Assembly: GCA_036556965.1 (NCBI GenBank)
Contig: DATBIO010000224.1
Coordinates: 1-32,039, forward strand
DNA: 32,039 nt
Source: DATBIO01 sp036556965
GTDB lineage: Bacteria > Acidobacteriota > Vicinamibacteria > Fen-336
Direction: 5' to 3'
The translations under genes were made by a program, and so were the position numbers. Below, in pieces: positions 23,774 to 31,947 of this stretch. The notes under the pieces were generated by a model. It saw only the letters and a list, made by a program, of their open reading frames with translations. It searched no databases and had not been told where the DNA came from. How positions within the stretch are numbered: the first letter of the stretch is position 1; each line of letters begins with the position of its first letter.

Positions 23774-24036
23774 CCCGCTGGCTGCCCTGGATCCTGGCCG
23801 CGGGCCTGGCCGCCCTCACCGGCCACCCCATCTGCGACGCCGTCTTCGACTGCGGGTGCACGTGGCCCTTCGCCGGCGCCGCCGCGCACTGCAACGTACG
23901 CACGCCCGAGCCGCCGAACTGCCCGCCGTGCTCGAGCGCGCCGGTGGGGATCGTGTTCGGGCTGGCCCTCTACGCCGGCTGGTGGGGGGTGGCGCGCGCC
24001 GGCGTCGCCCTCGCCGCGAGCGCCTCCCGCCGCTGA
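23725..24036 (+). CDS. cysteine-rich small membrane protein
   Basis: A protein of about 103 residues overlaps the end of the phosphoesterase gene. Two hydrophobic segments (WLPWILAAGLAAL and VGIVFGLALYAGWWGVARAG) flank a loop with seven cysteines: HPICDAVFDCGCTWPFAG, AAHCNVRTPEPPNCPPC. The loop has the look of a disulfide-rich or metal-binding extracytoplasmic domain. I recognise no named family. The start is uncertain: GTG 23725 is the nearest standard start, while CTG 23770, touching the upstream stop, would give 88 residues. The overlap places it in the rSAM cluster transcript. Confidence 0.6.
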   Translation: MPGGPSRPRAGRGALLTRWLPWILAAGLAALTGHPICDAVFDCGCTWPFAGAAAHCNVRTPEPPNCPPCSSAPVGIVFGLALYAGWWGVARAGVALAASASRR

Positions 24037-24087
24037 GGGCGGCGGCCATTCGACGGCCCGACCCCTGGACCACCCCTGGAGGACACG

Positions 24088-24474
24088 GTGCTGAGAGCGA
24101 TCCAGACCTTCGCGATGGTGCACTTCCTGGTGATCGGGCTCTCCCACGCCCTCCAGCCGCGCGCCTGGGCCGAGTTCTTCGTCTGGCTGCGGGGACGGGG
24201 CCACCCCGGCGTCTTCGTGCACGGGTTCCTCAGCCTGGGCTTCGGCTCCATGATCGTGGCTTTCCACGACGTGTGGTCCGGCCCGCCTCTCCTGCTCACG
24301 GTCGCGGGATGGCTCTACCTCGTGAAGGCGGCGCTCTGCCTGGTGGCGCCCCGCTCGCAGTCCTGGGGCCTGGGGCGCGTCTCCGTGGAGCGGGCCTGGG
24401 AGTTCGTCGTGCCCGGCGTGCTCTACGTGGCCATGGGCGGCTTCCTCGCGTACATTCTCTGGACCGGCCGCTGA
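24088..24474 (+). CDS. small four-helix membrane protein
   Basis: The 128-residue protein has about four hydrophobic helices (AIQTFAMVHFLVIGLSHAL, VFVHGFLSLGFGSMIVAF, PLLLTVAGWLYLVKAALCLV, FVVPGVLYVAMGGFLAYIL) with short loops. No motif identifies a function. GTG 24088 has GGAGG seven bases upstream. It lies 51 bp after the Cys-rich protein and 25 bp before the DinB-like gene on the same strand, so it may be the tail of the same transcript, but nothing ties it to the rSAM pathway. Confidence 0.75.
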   Translation: MLRAIQTFAMVHFLVIGLSHALQPRAWAEFFVWLRGRGHPGVFVHGFLSLGFGSMIVAFHDVWSGPPLLLTVAGWLYLVKAALCLVAPRSQSWGLGRVSVERAWEFVVPGVLYVAMGGFLAYILWTGR

Positions 24475-24499
24475 GCGGCCGTTCGGACGAGGAGGGCAC

Positions 24500-24985
24500 A
24501 TGGACGCGCGGGTCGTCGCGCTGGCGGACATCCTCCGGCTCAACACCAGGCTCTTCCGCAACTGCCTGGACGGCTTCACGGACGAGATGGCGGGCGCGCG
24601 GCCCTCGGCCACCACGAACAGCGCCGCCTTCGTCGCCGCCCACGTCACCGACTCCCGGTTCTTCCTCCTCCGGGTGATCGGGTCCGAGGAGAAGAGCCCC
24701 CTCGCTCCCTACCTCGACCGCGTGCGCACCATCGACGAGCTGAAGCAGGCGCCCCCCCTCGCCGAGATCCAGTCCGCCTGGACGTCCGCCGCCCACGCCC
24801 TCCGCGAGCGCCTGGACGGGCTCACCGCCGCCGCCCTCGACGGGCCGGCGGCGGCCCGGTTCCCCGTGGCCGGCCAGAGCATGCTGGCCGCCCTGACCTT
24901 CCTGGTGCAGCACGACAGCTACCACGTCGGACAGCTCGCGCTCCTGCGGCGGCACGCCGGGCTGCCGGCCATGAGCTACAGCTGA
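24500..24985 (+). CDS. DinB family protein
   Basis: The 161-residue protein matches the DinB/DUF664 four-helix bundle. An N-terminal helix LADILRLNTRLFRN leads to AAFVAAHVTDSRFFLLRVI, with the first metal-ligand His, and HDSYHVGQLALLRRHAG near the C-terminus gives the second H-x3-H pair. Members include thiol-dependent S-transferases (BshA/mycothiol-type) and stress proteins. Its substrate is not evident. A strong Shine-Dalgarno (GAGGAGGG) precedes ATG 24500. It ends 16 bp before the convergent acyltransferase gene. Confidence 0.85.
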   Translation: MDARVVALADILRLNTRLFRNCLDGFTDEMAGARPSATTNSAAFVAAHVTDSRFFLLRVIGSEEKSPLAPYLDRVRTIDELKQAPPLAEIQSAWTSAAHALRERLDGLTAAALDGPAAARFPVAGQSMLAALTFLVQHDSYHVGQLALLRRHAGLPAMSYS

Positions 24986-25001
24986 GCCGCGCGCGCAGGA
25001 G

Positions 25002-26696
25002 CTAGCCGCGCACGCGCGCGGCGCCACGGAACCAGCGCTCGCGGACGAAGCGCCGCCGCTCCGCGAAGCCGGCCTGCCCCAGCGCGCGGGCCAGGGCCGT
25101 GTCCCGGGCGTCGGCGCACAGCCACACGTCTTCCGCGGGCGCGGCCGCGGCCAGCGCGCGCAGCGCTTCCGCCGCCGCCTCCGGCGCGCGGCCGGCGGGC
25201 GCGGCCCACACGTCGTCGATGAGCGCGCCCTCGCCCTCGAGGAGAAGGGGCGCCGCATCCTCGCCCTCCCCGAACGCGGCCACCTCGGGGCGCCGTCCCA
25301 TCCAGGCCAGCAGGACGAGCCCGCCCTCGCCCTGGGCGAGGAACGGGCGGTCCCCGGCACGCAGCCGCCTCCGTGCCGCGCGCAGCCGCCCCGCGTCGAA
25401 GCGCTCCGGGTGGTCGGAGGCGAGGCGGGCCAGGTCGCCCAGGGTGGCCGTCCGCAGGGTGCACGCCGAGGGCGGCGCCGGTCCCGCCGCGCGCGCGCGA
25501 TGGAACAGCGCTACCTCGTCGCGGGCGTGGACGTACCGCCGCCAGGCGCCGGCGAGGGCGGCACCGGCTCCCGTCCTGCGGGCGCGCCGGCGCGCCGACC
25601 GCAGCGCCCTCAGCGGCGCGGCCAGCGGGCTGCTCCGCAGGACGTCGGCCAGGTGGCGGCGGAGGACGCGGGCATGCCCGGCCAGCCCGGGCGGCGCGAT
25701 GGTGAGGCGGTAGACGGCGCGGGCGGCGTTGGCGAAGCGGTCCTTGAAGGCCTCGCCGCCGCGCGTGAAGTCCAGCTCCTCCAGGCCGCGGGCGCCGGCG
25801 TAGGCGAAGAGCCGGCCGAGCAGGACCTCGCCCACCCCGAGGTCCGCGTGCTCCACGGCGAAGGCCGGCTTGTACCAGACGAGGCGCCCGTCGCACTCGA
25901 AGCCGAAGTGGAAGGCCACGGGCGCGCCGTCCACCTCGAGCACCGAGAAGCGGACGGTCTCCAGGCCGAGGCGCTCCACCAGGGCCGCGTAGAAGCGGCG
26001 GGCGCCGGGCGCCGCGAAGAGCGACCGGCCGCCGGCGAGGGCGCGCCGCTCCTGGTGCTGGGCGAAGAAGGCCGGGAGCAGGGCGGCGGCCTCCTCGCGG
26101 CTCTCGAGGTGGCGGAAACGCACGGGGCCGAGAGCGGCCAGCGCCCTCTCGTGGCGGCGCAGGCTCTTCTTGCCGGCAACGCCCTCCACCACGCCGGGCA
26201 CGGCGGCGAGGAGGGCGGTCGGGCAGGGGGCGGCGAAGGCGCAGTGCAGGCGGCGCCGCGCGGCGGGGGGCAGCGCGCCCGCCGCCTGCCGCAGCTGCGC
26301 GTCGCCGCGCACGCTCTCGAGCACCAGCTCTCCGAGGCGGGCCGCGTCGAGGGCGCCGAGCATGGCCTGCAGCACGTCGCCGGCGCGCGCGGCGTCGGCC
26401 AGCAAGTCGTTGTAGTCCCCGTAGGGCGCGCCCAGGAAGCGCGCCCGGCGGCCCTCGACCCACAGGGGCAGGAGCCCGGCCGCCCGCTCCCCCTCCTCCA
26501 CCACGGCCACGCAGGGCGCGCGCTCGGGGTGCGCGTCCAGGACCGCCCGGTGCCAGGCGTAGCCCTGGAAGACGTGGCGCGGAGAGCGCGCGCGCCACAG
26601 CCGGTCCCACTCGGGCGCCACCGCGTCGATCGCCGCCGCGTCGCGCAGCAGGCGACACGTGAAGCCTTGGCTGGTCACGCCCTGGTCCGCGCGCAT
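25002..26696 (-). CDS. two-domain FemAB-like / GNAT acyltransferase
   Basis: This 564-residue protein has two parts. The first (about 1-350) fits the FemAB/BioF2-like acetyltransferase_6 fold, with WDRLWRARSPRHVFQGYAWH, GAPYGDYNDLLAD, KKSLRRHERALAALG, VDGAPVAFHFGFECDGRLVWYKPAF and ELDFTRGGEAFKDRFAN. The second (about 400-564), after an Arg-rich linker, resembles a GNAT domain: ALIDDVWAAPAGRAPEAAAEALRAL and LARALGQAGFAERRRFVRE. FemAB-type enzymes of Gram-negatives are often linked to exopolysaccharide or cell-envelope modification, which fits the glycan operon at 27458-32039, though the DUF218 gene lies between. ATG 26696 is only 43 bp from the divergent YdcF-like start. Confidence 0.8.
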   Translation of the reverse strand: MRADQGVTSQGFTCRLLRDAAAIDAVAPEWDRLWRARSPRHVFQGYAWHRAVLDAHPERAPCVAVVEEGERAAGLLPLWVEGRRARFLGAPYGDYNDLLADAARAGDVLQAMLGALDAARLGELVLESVRGDAQLRQAAGALPPAARRRLHCAFAAPCPTALLAAVPGVVEGVAGKKSLRRHERALAALGPVRFRHLESREEAAALLPAFFAQHQERRALAGGRSLFAAPGARRFYAALVERLGLETVRFSVLEVDGAPVAFHFGFECDGRLVWYKPAFAVEHADLGVGEVLLGRLFAYAGARGLEELDFTRGGEAFKDRFANAARAVYRLTIAPPGLAGHARVLRRHLADVLRSSPLAAPLRALRSARRRARRTGAGAALAGAWRRYVHARDEVALFHRARAAGPAPPSACTLRTATLGDLARLASDHPERFDAGRLRAARRRLRAGDRPFLAQGEGGLVLLAWMGRRPEVAAFGEGEDAAPLLLEGEGALIDDVWAAPAGRAPEAAAEALRALAAAAPAEDVWLCADARDTALARALGQAGFAERRRFVRERWFRGAARVRG

Positions 26697-26701
26697 TCTA
26701 C

Positions 26702-26731
26702 TTGACCGCGCCCGAGGCCCCGGCGTACGGT
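26702..26731 (+). promoter_or_regulatory. promoter TTGACC-N18-TACGGT, leaderless type
   Basis: The -35 TTGACC (26702-26707) and -10 TACGGT (26726-26731) are 18 bp apart. The GTG start codon begins eight bases after the -10, so transcription should start within a base or two of the codon. There is no ribosome site. The -35 box lies only six bases from the divergent ATG at 26696. Confidence 0.6.
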
Positions 26732-26739
26732 CGGCCGCC

Positions 26740-27561
26740 GTGACGCACCTGCGCGCGGGGCTGGCGGGCGCGGCGGCAGGGGCCGCCGCGGGCTTCCTCG
26801 CCCGCGACCTCTTCCTCGACAGCTTCGCCTCGGCGTGGGCCGTGGGCGCGCTGGCCGGCGCCGCGGCGGCGGCCGCGGGATGGCCACGCGCCCTGGCCGC
26901 GGCGTGCCTTCTCCTGGCCGTGCTCTGGACGGGGGTGGCCTTCACCCCCCTCGCCGCCGGCATGGCGGCCGGCCTCGTGCGCCGCGATCCCGCGGGCGGG
27001 GCCGACGCGGTGCTGGTGCTGGCCTCCCGCCTGCAGCGCGACGGCGAGCCCACGGCGGCCGCCCTGAGCCGCCTCGGCCACGGCGCCGCCCTGGCCCGCG
27101 CGGGCGCGGCGCCGCGCATCGTGCTCACCGCGGACTCCCCCGCGTCGCGCCGCGTGCTGCCCGGGGTCGAGGTCGTGGTGGTGGGACCCGTCCGCAGCAC
27201 GCGGGACGAGGCGGTGCGGGCGGCCGCCCTCTGCCGCGAGCGCGGCTGGCGCCGCCTGCTCGTGGTGACCGCGCCCCTCCATTCGCGCCGGGCCTGCGCG
27301 GCGGTGGAGCACGAGGGGCCCGAGGTGATCTGCGCGCCCTCCCCGGAGACGCGGTACGACCTCGAGACGCTCGACCGGCCCGTGGAACGGCTGGGCGCCT
27401 TCCGCGACGCCGTGCACGAGCGGCTGGGGCTGTGGCTCTACGCGCGGCGCGGCTGGATCAGCGAGAGGCCGCGTAGGCCGGCAGCTCGGCCACATAGGTG
27501 TCGACGCCGTCGCCGTTCCCCCAGTCGCTGGCGAACAGGATGCGCGTGGCCGTCGGGCTGA
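26740..27561 (+). CDS. YdcF-like DUF218 membrane protein
   Basis: The 273-residue protein begins with two or three hydrophobic helices (through residue about 80), then a DUF218 domain: ADAVLVLASRLQRDGEP, RLGHGAALARAGAAPRIVLTAD, VGPVRSTRDEAVRAAALCRERG, RLLVVTAPLHSRRA. YdcF/ElyC-like proteins of this group act in envelope carbohydrate metabolism; the exact reaction is undefined. GTG 26740 is supported by a promoter abutting the codon. The last about 34 codons, Arg-rich and unlike the family, run antisense to the end of the beta-propeller gene and may be non-conserved tail. Confidence 0.82.
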   Translation: MTHLRAGLAGAAAGAAAGFLARDLFLDSFASAWAVGALAGAAAAAAGWPRALAAACLLLAVLWTGVAFTPLAAGMAAGLVRRDPAGGADAVLVLASRLQRDGEPTAAALSRLGHGAALARAGAAPRIVLTADSPASRRVLPGVEVVVVGPVRSTRDEAVRAAALCRERGWRRLLVVTAPLHSRRACAAVEHEGPEVICAPSPETRYDLETLDRPVERLGAFRDAVHERLGLWLYARRGWISERPRRPAARPHRCRRRRRSPSRWRTGCAWPSG

Positions 27562-28765
27562 GCACCACGTGGGGCTCGGCCCAGTAGCCCCACTTCCCCT
27601 CCCCCGCCCAGCTGCGGTGGTGCGCCACGCGGCAGACCTGGCCGCTGTCCACGTGCGCGAGCACGATCTCGTTGTCGAGCACGCGCGCGGCCCGCGGGTG
27701 GCCCACGGCGGAGGCCGCCACCCAGCCGGGCCGCCGGTGGGCCACGGTCGAGATGTGGGTGCCGCTCGGGGGGTAGGGGAAGCCGGTGGCGGGTCCCACC
27801 AGCACGCGCCGGGCGCCCGTCTCCATGTCGTGGGTGACGACGGTGCCGGCGTCCGCGGCCTCGCTGCCTCCCCGCGGGGGGTCGAAGACCACCGAGACGT
27901 AGAGGTCGTGGCCGGTGGCGGGCGAGCGGCCCAGCGACGAGTGGTCGTAGGGGTTGGCCAGGTCCAGGGTGCGCACCACCGCGAGGCTCCGGTCGTACAC
28001 GCGGCCGTCGAGATAGGCCAGGCGGCCGCTGGGGCCGGGCTGGGCGGCGTTGCCGCTGGGCACGGTGGCGCGGCCGAGCATCCGCCGCGCGGCCAGGTCG
28101 AAGAGGAACTTCTCGTTCCCGCACTGCAGCCCCACCACGCGCTCCGCCGGGCCCCAGGACAGGTACGACGGGTCCTTGCCCAGCGACAGCAGCCGGCCCC
28201 AGTCCTCCGGGCAGAACTCGAAGCGGCGCAGGACCTCGCTGCCGTTGGTGCTCACGCGGTAGCGCATGAGGTTCGGGACCGCGTTGTAGTTGCTCGGGTA
28301 GTAGAGGAGGTCGGGGTCCACGGGGTCCCAGAGGACCTGCTCGAGGTCGGTGGGGGAGACCAGCGGCAGCACCCGCTCGAAGGCGTAGGTGCGGCCGTCG
28401 TAGAGCTCGTGCCCGCGCCCGCGGTGCCAGAGGATCAGCTTGGACTCGTCCGCGTTCCAGGCCTGGATGGTGGAGTACATCGGCTTGATGACGGCGTTCT
28501 CGCCGTCCGCGGGCGGCACGGCGGTGATGCGGCGCAGCAGGGTGCCGAACTCCGGGTCGGCCACGGCCTGGCCGGGCGCGGGCCGGGCCAGCGCGCTCAT
28601 GGGATGGGCGTCCCGGTCCCCGATCAGCCCCGAGCAGGGGTCGTCCGCGGAGACGGCGGCCGGCGGTGGCGGTGCCGCCTTGCCCGAGGTCGCCGCCGCC
28701 CCCCCGCACGCGAGCGCGCCGCCGAGGAGCAGGGCGGCGCCGGCCCCCCGCGGGAGGGTCCTCAC
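27458..28765 (-). CDS. putative beta-propeller lipoprotein
   Basis: The 435-residue protein starts with a signal sequence ending in A-L-A-Cys20, a plausible though not ideal lipobox, then a Pro/Ala linker. The body repeats blade-like strands: STIQAWNADESKLILWHRG, EQVLWDPVDPDLLYYPSN, YLSWGPAERVVGLQCGNEKF, SPATGHDLYVSVVFDPP, HVVLSPTATRILFASDWGNG. This resembles PD40/TolB-like or oligogalacturonate-lyase-type propellers; a catalytic function is not evident. GTG 28765 overlaps the epimerase stop as GTGA, making it the last gene of the glycan operon. It could bind the exported glycan at the outer membrane. Confidence 0.72.
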   Translation of the reverse strand: MRTLPRGAGAALLLGGALACGGAAATSGKAAPPPPAAVSADDPCSGLIGDRDAHPMSALARPAPGQAVADPEFGTLLRRITAVPPADGENAVIKPMYSTIQAWNADESKLILWHRGRGHELYDGRTYAFERVLPLVSPTDLEQVLWDPVDPDLLYYPSNYNAVPNLMRYRVSTNGSEVLRRFEFCPEDWGRLLSLGKDPSYLSWGPAERVVGLQCGNEKFLFDLAARRMLGRATVPSGNAAQPGPSGRLAYLDGRVYDRSLAVVRTLDLANPYDHSSLGRSPATGHDLYVSVVFDPPRGGSEAADAGTVVTHDMETGARRVLVGPATGFPYPPSGTHISTVAHRRPGWVAASAVGHPRAARVLDNEIVLAHVDSGQVCRVAHHRSWAGEGKWGYWAEPHVVLSPTATRILFASDWGNGDGVDTYVAELPAYAASR

Positions 28766-29691
28766 GCCAGCCCCCGCGCGGCCACGAGGTCGCGGATCCC
28801 GTCCTCGAAGGCGACGCGCGGGCTCCAGGCCGTGTCACGGCGGATGCGGGTGACGTCCGCCACCAGCGCGGCGCGCTCGTTCCGGCGGGAGCGCTCACTC
28901 ACCGACGCCACCTCCAGGGGCCGGGGCACCGCGGCGGCGATGGCCGCCATCACCTGGCGGACCGAACGGCCCTGGCCCGCGCCCACGTTGTACACGGCCG
29001 TCCCCGCCGCGGGCACCTCCCCCAGCGCGGCCAGGGCCGAGGCCACGTCGTCCACGTGGACGTAGTCCCGCACGGGCTCGAGGTTCCCCAGCCGCACGCT
29101 GTGGCCGGCCTCGACCTGGGCCAGGATGTCGGGGATCAGGTGCGGGTTCGTCTCTCCCGGCCCGAACACGTTGAAGAGGCGCGCCGCCACCGTGGCCACG
29201 CCCGCGTCCCGGCCGAAACGGCGGAGCTCCTCCTCCGCCTCCAGCTTGGTGGCGCCGTACACGTCGAGGGGGCCCGGCCGCGCGTCCTCGCCGAAGGGGC
29301 TGCCCTGGGCCGGGTACACCGCGCCCGAGGAGGCGAGGACCACTCGCGCGGGGCGCGCCGCCGCGCAGGCGGCCAGCAGCGCCCGCGTGCCGCCGACGTT
29401 GACGGCGCGCGCCTCCTCCGGATGCGCCTCGCAGTAGGGGATGAAGTGGAGCGCGGCGAGGTGGTAGACCAGGCATGGCCCCGCCGCCTCGAGCACGCGC
29501 GCCAGGGCGGAGGCGTCGCGGACGTCCCCTTCCACCAGCTCGCACCCGTGCAGCCCGCGCAGCCGGTCCGCCCCGTAGCGCAGGCTGTCGTAGACGACCA
29601 CGCGCGCGCCGGCGGCGGCGAGCGTCCGGCAGAGGGCGGAGCCGACGAAGCCGGCCCCGCCCGTGACGAGCACGGCCTCAGGCCGCGCCAC
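28762..29691 (-). CDS. NAD-dependent sugar epimerase/dehydratase
   Basis: The 309-residue extended SDR enzyme has VLVTGGAGFVGSALCR for NAD binding, VVYDSLRYG, VYHLAALHFIPYC, VVLASSGAVYP with the catalytic Ser, and YGATKLEAE with the Y-x3-K pair. GETNPHLIPDIL, VRDYVHVDDVA and VYNVGAGQGRSV are typical of the UDP-glucose 4-epimerase / UDP-glucuronate epimerase branch. It would supply a nucleotide sugar to the adjacent glycosyltransferases. GTG 29691 lies 14 bp inside the preceding gene. Confidence 0.9.
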   Translation of the reverse strand: MARPEAVLVTGGAGFVGSALCRTLAAAGARVVVYDSLRYGADRLRGLHGCELVEGDVRDASALARVLEAAGPCLVYHLAALHFIPYCEAHPEEARAVNVGGTRALLAACAAARPARVVLASSGAVYPAQGSPFGEDARPGPLDVYGATKLEAEEELRRFGRDAGVATVAARLFNVFGPGETNPHLIPDILAQVEAGHSVRLGNLEPVRDYVHVDDVASALAALGEVPAAGTAVYNVGAGQGRSVRQVMAAIAAAVPRPLEVASVSERSRRNERAALVADVTRIRRDTAWSPRVAFEDGIRDLVAARGLA

Positions 29692-30823
29692 GGCGCGCCT
29701 CCCGGCCGGCGTGGCCCAGGTACAGCTCCTCGTTGGCGCGGACGGCGGCAGACAGGCTGAAGCGGGCCTCGACGCGCCGGCGGCCCTCCTGTCCCAGGCG
29801 CGCCGCCCGCGCCGGGTCGCGCAGCAGGGCGCCCACCGCGTCGGCGAGCGCGCCCGCGTCGGCCGGGGGGACGAGCACGCCGGTGACGCCGTCCTCCACC
29901 GCCTCGCCGTTCCCCCCCACCGCCGTGGCCACCACCGCCTTGCCCGCGGCCATGGCCTCCAGGATCGCCAGCGGGTGTCCCTCCATGAGCGAGGGCAGGA
30001 CGAAGACGTCGACGGCGGCCAGCGTCTCCGCGAGGTCGGGCCGGTAGCCGAGGAGCCGCACCCGGTCTCCGAGCGCGAGCGCTCCGTGCTGCGCGCGCAG
30101 CGCCTCCGCCTGGCTTCCCTCGCCCACCACCAGGCCCATGGCGTCCGCGTCGGCGGCCACCACGCGGGCCATGGCCTCCAGGAAGAAGCGGTGGCCCTTG
30201 CGCTCCTCCAGCCGCCCCACCACGCCCGCCACGCGGGCGGCGGGAGGCAGCCCCAGGCGCGCGCGCGCCTCCGCCGCGCCCGGCGGCCGCGCGAACGGCG
30301 CGAGGTCCACGCCGTTGTGGACGACGACGCCGCGGGCGCCGTGCCGCCCCAGGCGCGCGCGATAGAAGGCCTCCACCGGGCGCGAGACGAAGACGAAGGC
30401 GTCGGTGCCGCGCGCGAGCAGGCGGTCGGCGAGGGTGCGGAGAGGACCGCGCCAGACGTCGAGGTTGTGCTCGGTGACCACCACCACCGGCACCCCGGCC
30501 ACGGCGGCGGCCAGGCGCCCCCAGAAGCTGGCCGTCCACAGATGGGTGTGGACCACCTGCACGCCCTCGCGCCGCATGAGGCGCACGAGCCGGAAGAGGA
30601 CGCGGGCGTCCCCGCGGCCGCGCTTGTCCAGGGCGAACACGGGGATCCCGTCGGCCTCCAGGCCCTCGGCCAGCCGCCCCTTGAAGTCGAGGCAGCAGAC
30701 CAGCGCCCGGAAACGCGCGCGGTCGAGGCCGCGCGCGAGGTCCGCCACCACCCGCTCCGCCCCTCCCGCCTGGAGCGACCAGATCACGTACAGGACGGTC
30801 ACCCGCCCGTCGCCCACGGTCAT
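29678..30823 (-). CDS. GT4 family glycosyltransferase
   Basis: The 381-residue GT-B enzyme shows SLQAGGAERVVADLARGLD in the N-terminal acceptor domain, HTHLWTASFWGRLA, and in the donor domain VAGVVGRLEERKGHRFFLEAM, VVGEGSQAEAL, VRLLGYRPD, VFVLPSLMEGHPLAILEAMAAG and VVATAVGGNGEAV. The E-x7-E signature is EGHPLAILE. No membrane segment is seen. ATG 30823 overlaps the preceding glycosyltransferase stop as ATGA. Confidence 0.93.
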   Translation of the reverse strand: MTVGDGRVTVLYVIWSLQAGGAERVVADLARGLDRARFRALVCCLDFKGRLAEGLEADGIPVFALDKRGRGDARVLFRLVRLMRREGVQVVHTHLWTASFWGRLAAAVAGVPVVVVTEHNLDVWRGPLRTLADRLLARGTDAFVFVSRPVEAFYRARLGRHGARGVVVHNGVDLAPFARPPGAAEARARLGLPPAARVAGVVGRLEERKGHRFFLEAMARVVAADADAMGLVVGEGSQAEALRAQHGALALGDRVRLLGYRPDLAETLAAVDVFVLPSLMEGHPLAILEAMAAGKAVVATAVGGNGEAVEDGVTGVLVPPADAGALADAVGALLRDPARAARLGQEGRRRVEARFSLSAAVRANEELYLGHAGREARRGAA

Positions 30824-31947
30824 GCGGAAATGAGCGAGCGGTACAGCTCCTCGTGCCGGCGCACCATGGCTCCGGGGGCGAGGTGCTCGGCCACCCACGC
30901 CCGCGCCGCCGCCCCCATGGCCTGTGCCCGCGCGGGGTCGTCGAGCAGGAGGACCAGCGCGGCGGCCAGGGCGGGCGGGTCGCGGGGCTCCACGAGGAGG
31001 CCGGTCACGCCGTGGCGCAGCACGTCCACGTTTCCCCCGACCGCGGTGGCCACCACGGGCCGGGCCATGGCCATGGCCTCCAGGAGCGCGTTGGACATGC
31101 CCTCGGTGTGCGAGGGGACGGCCACCAGGTCGAGCATGGCCAGCAGGCGCGGCACGTCCTCGCGCGCCCCCGTGAACACGACGCGGTCGGCCAGCCCCAG
31201 GCGGCGGGCCAGGGCCTCCATGGCCGGGCGGAGGGGGCCGTCCCCCACCAGCACGAACCGCGCGCGGCGGTTCTCCCCCGCCACCAGCGTGGCCGCGCGC
31301 AGGAACTCGGCGTGGCCCTTCACGGGCGAGAAGTGGGCGACCACGCCGATGGCGGCGTGCTCGTCGCGCAGCCCCCACTCGCGCCGCGCGTCCGCGCGCG
31401 CCGCGTCCCAGCCACGCAGCGCGGCCACGTCCACGCCGTTGGCGATGGTGACCACGCGCGCGGCGGACAGCCCGCGCTCCTGGACCGCGCGCGCGGCCAC
31501 GGCGTGGCTCACCGCCACCACCGCGTCCGCGCGCGGGTTCACCAGCCACTCCTCGAGCAGGCGCAGCCGCCAGTTGCGGGAAAAGCCGGTGTCGCGGCGC
31601 GTGGTGACGAGGACGGGCACGCGGGCCAGGCGCGCGGCGAACCCGCCGTAGACGTTGGCGCTCACCAGGTAGGTGTGGAGGACGTCCGCGCGCCCGCGCA
31701 GGCGGCGGGCCAGGCGGGGGACGCCGGCCAGCCCGCGCGGGCCGTAGAGACGGCCCAGGCCCATCACCTCCACCGGCACCCCGTCCCCTTCCAGGGCGGC
31801 GGCCACCGGCCCGCCGTCCAGCAGGCACACCACCTCCGGCGCGAAGCGCTCCCGGTCCAGGCCGGTGGCGAGCTGGCGCAGGTGCACCTGCGCGCCCGCG
31901 CGCTGCAGCTTGTCGATCAGGTAGGTCACGCGGATGCGCGCGCTCAC
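30820..31947 (-). CDS. GT4 family glycosyltransferase
   Basis: This 375-residue GT-B protein resembles its downstream neighbour. DKLQRAGAQVHLRQLATGL opens the acceptor domain. VVAHFSPVKGHAEFLRAA, VLVGDGPLRPAMEAL, VVFTGAREDV, VAVPSHTEGMSNALLEAMAMA and VVATAVGGNVDVL mark the donor domain, with E-x7-E as EGMSNALLE. The two genes are similar in length and motif order, suggesting an old tandem duplication that has since diverged. GTG 31947 overlaps the preceding stop as GTGA. Confidence 0.93.
   Translation of the reverse strand: MSARIRVTYLIDKLQRAGAQVHLRQLATGLDRERFAPEVVCLLDGGPVAAALEGDGVPVEVMGLGRLYGPRGLAGVPRLARRLRGRADVLHTYLVSANVYGGFAARLARVPVLVTTRRDTGFSRNWRLRLLEEWLVNPRADAVVAVSHAVAARAVQERGLSAARVVTIANGVDVAALRGWDAARADARREWGLRDEHAAIGVVAHFSPVKGHAEFLRAATLVAGENRRARFVLVGDGPLRPAMEALARRLGLADRVVFTGAREDVPRLLAMLDLVAVPSHTEGMSNALLEAMAMARPVVATAVGGNVDVLRHGVTGLLVEPRDPPALAAALVLLLDDPARAQAMGAAARAWVAEHLAPGAMVRRHEELYRSLISA

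Noticed and set aside
19857..24036. Selenocysteine (TGA) readthrough in the rSAM cluster
   Set aside because: Each TGA ends a full-length domain or overlaps a downstream start in another frame; no in-frame extension or SECIS-like hairpin was recognised.
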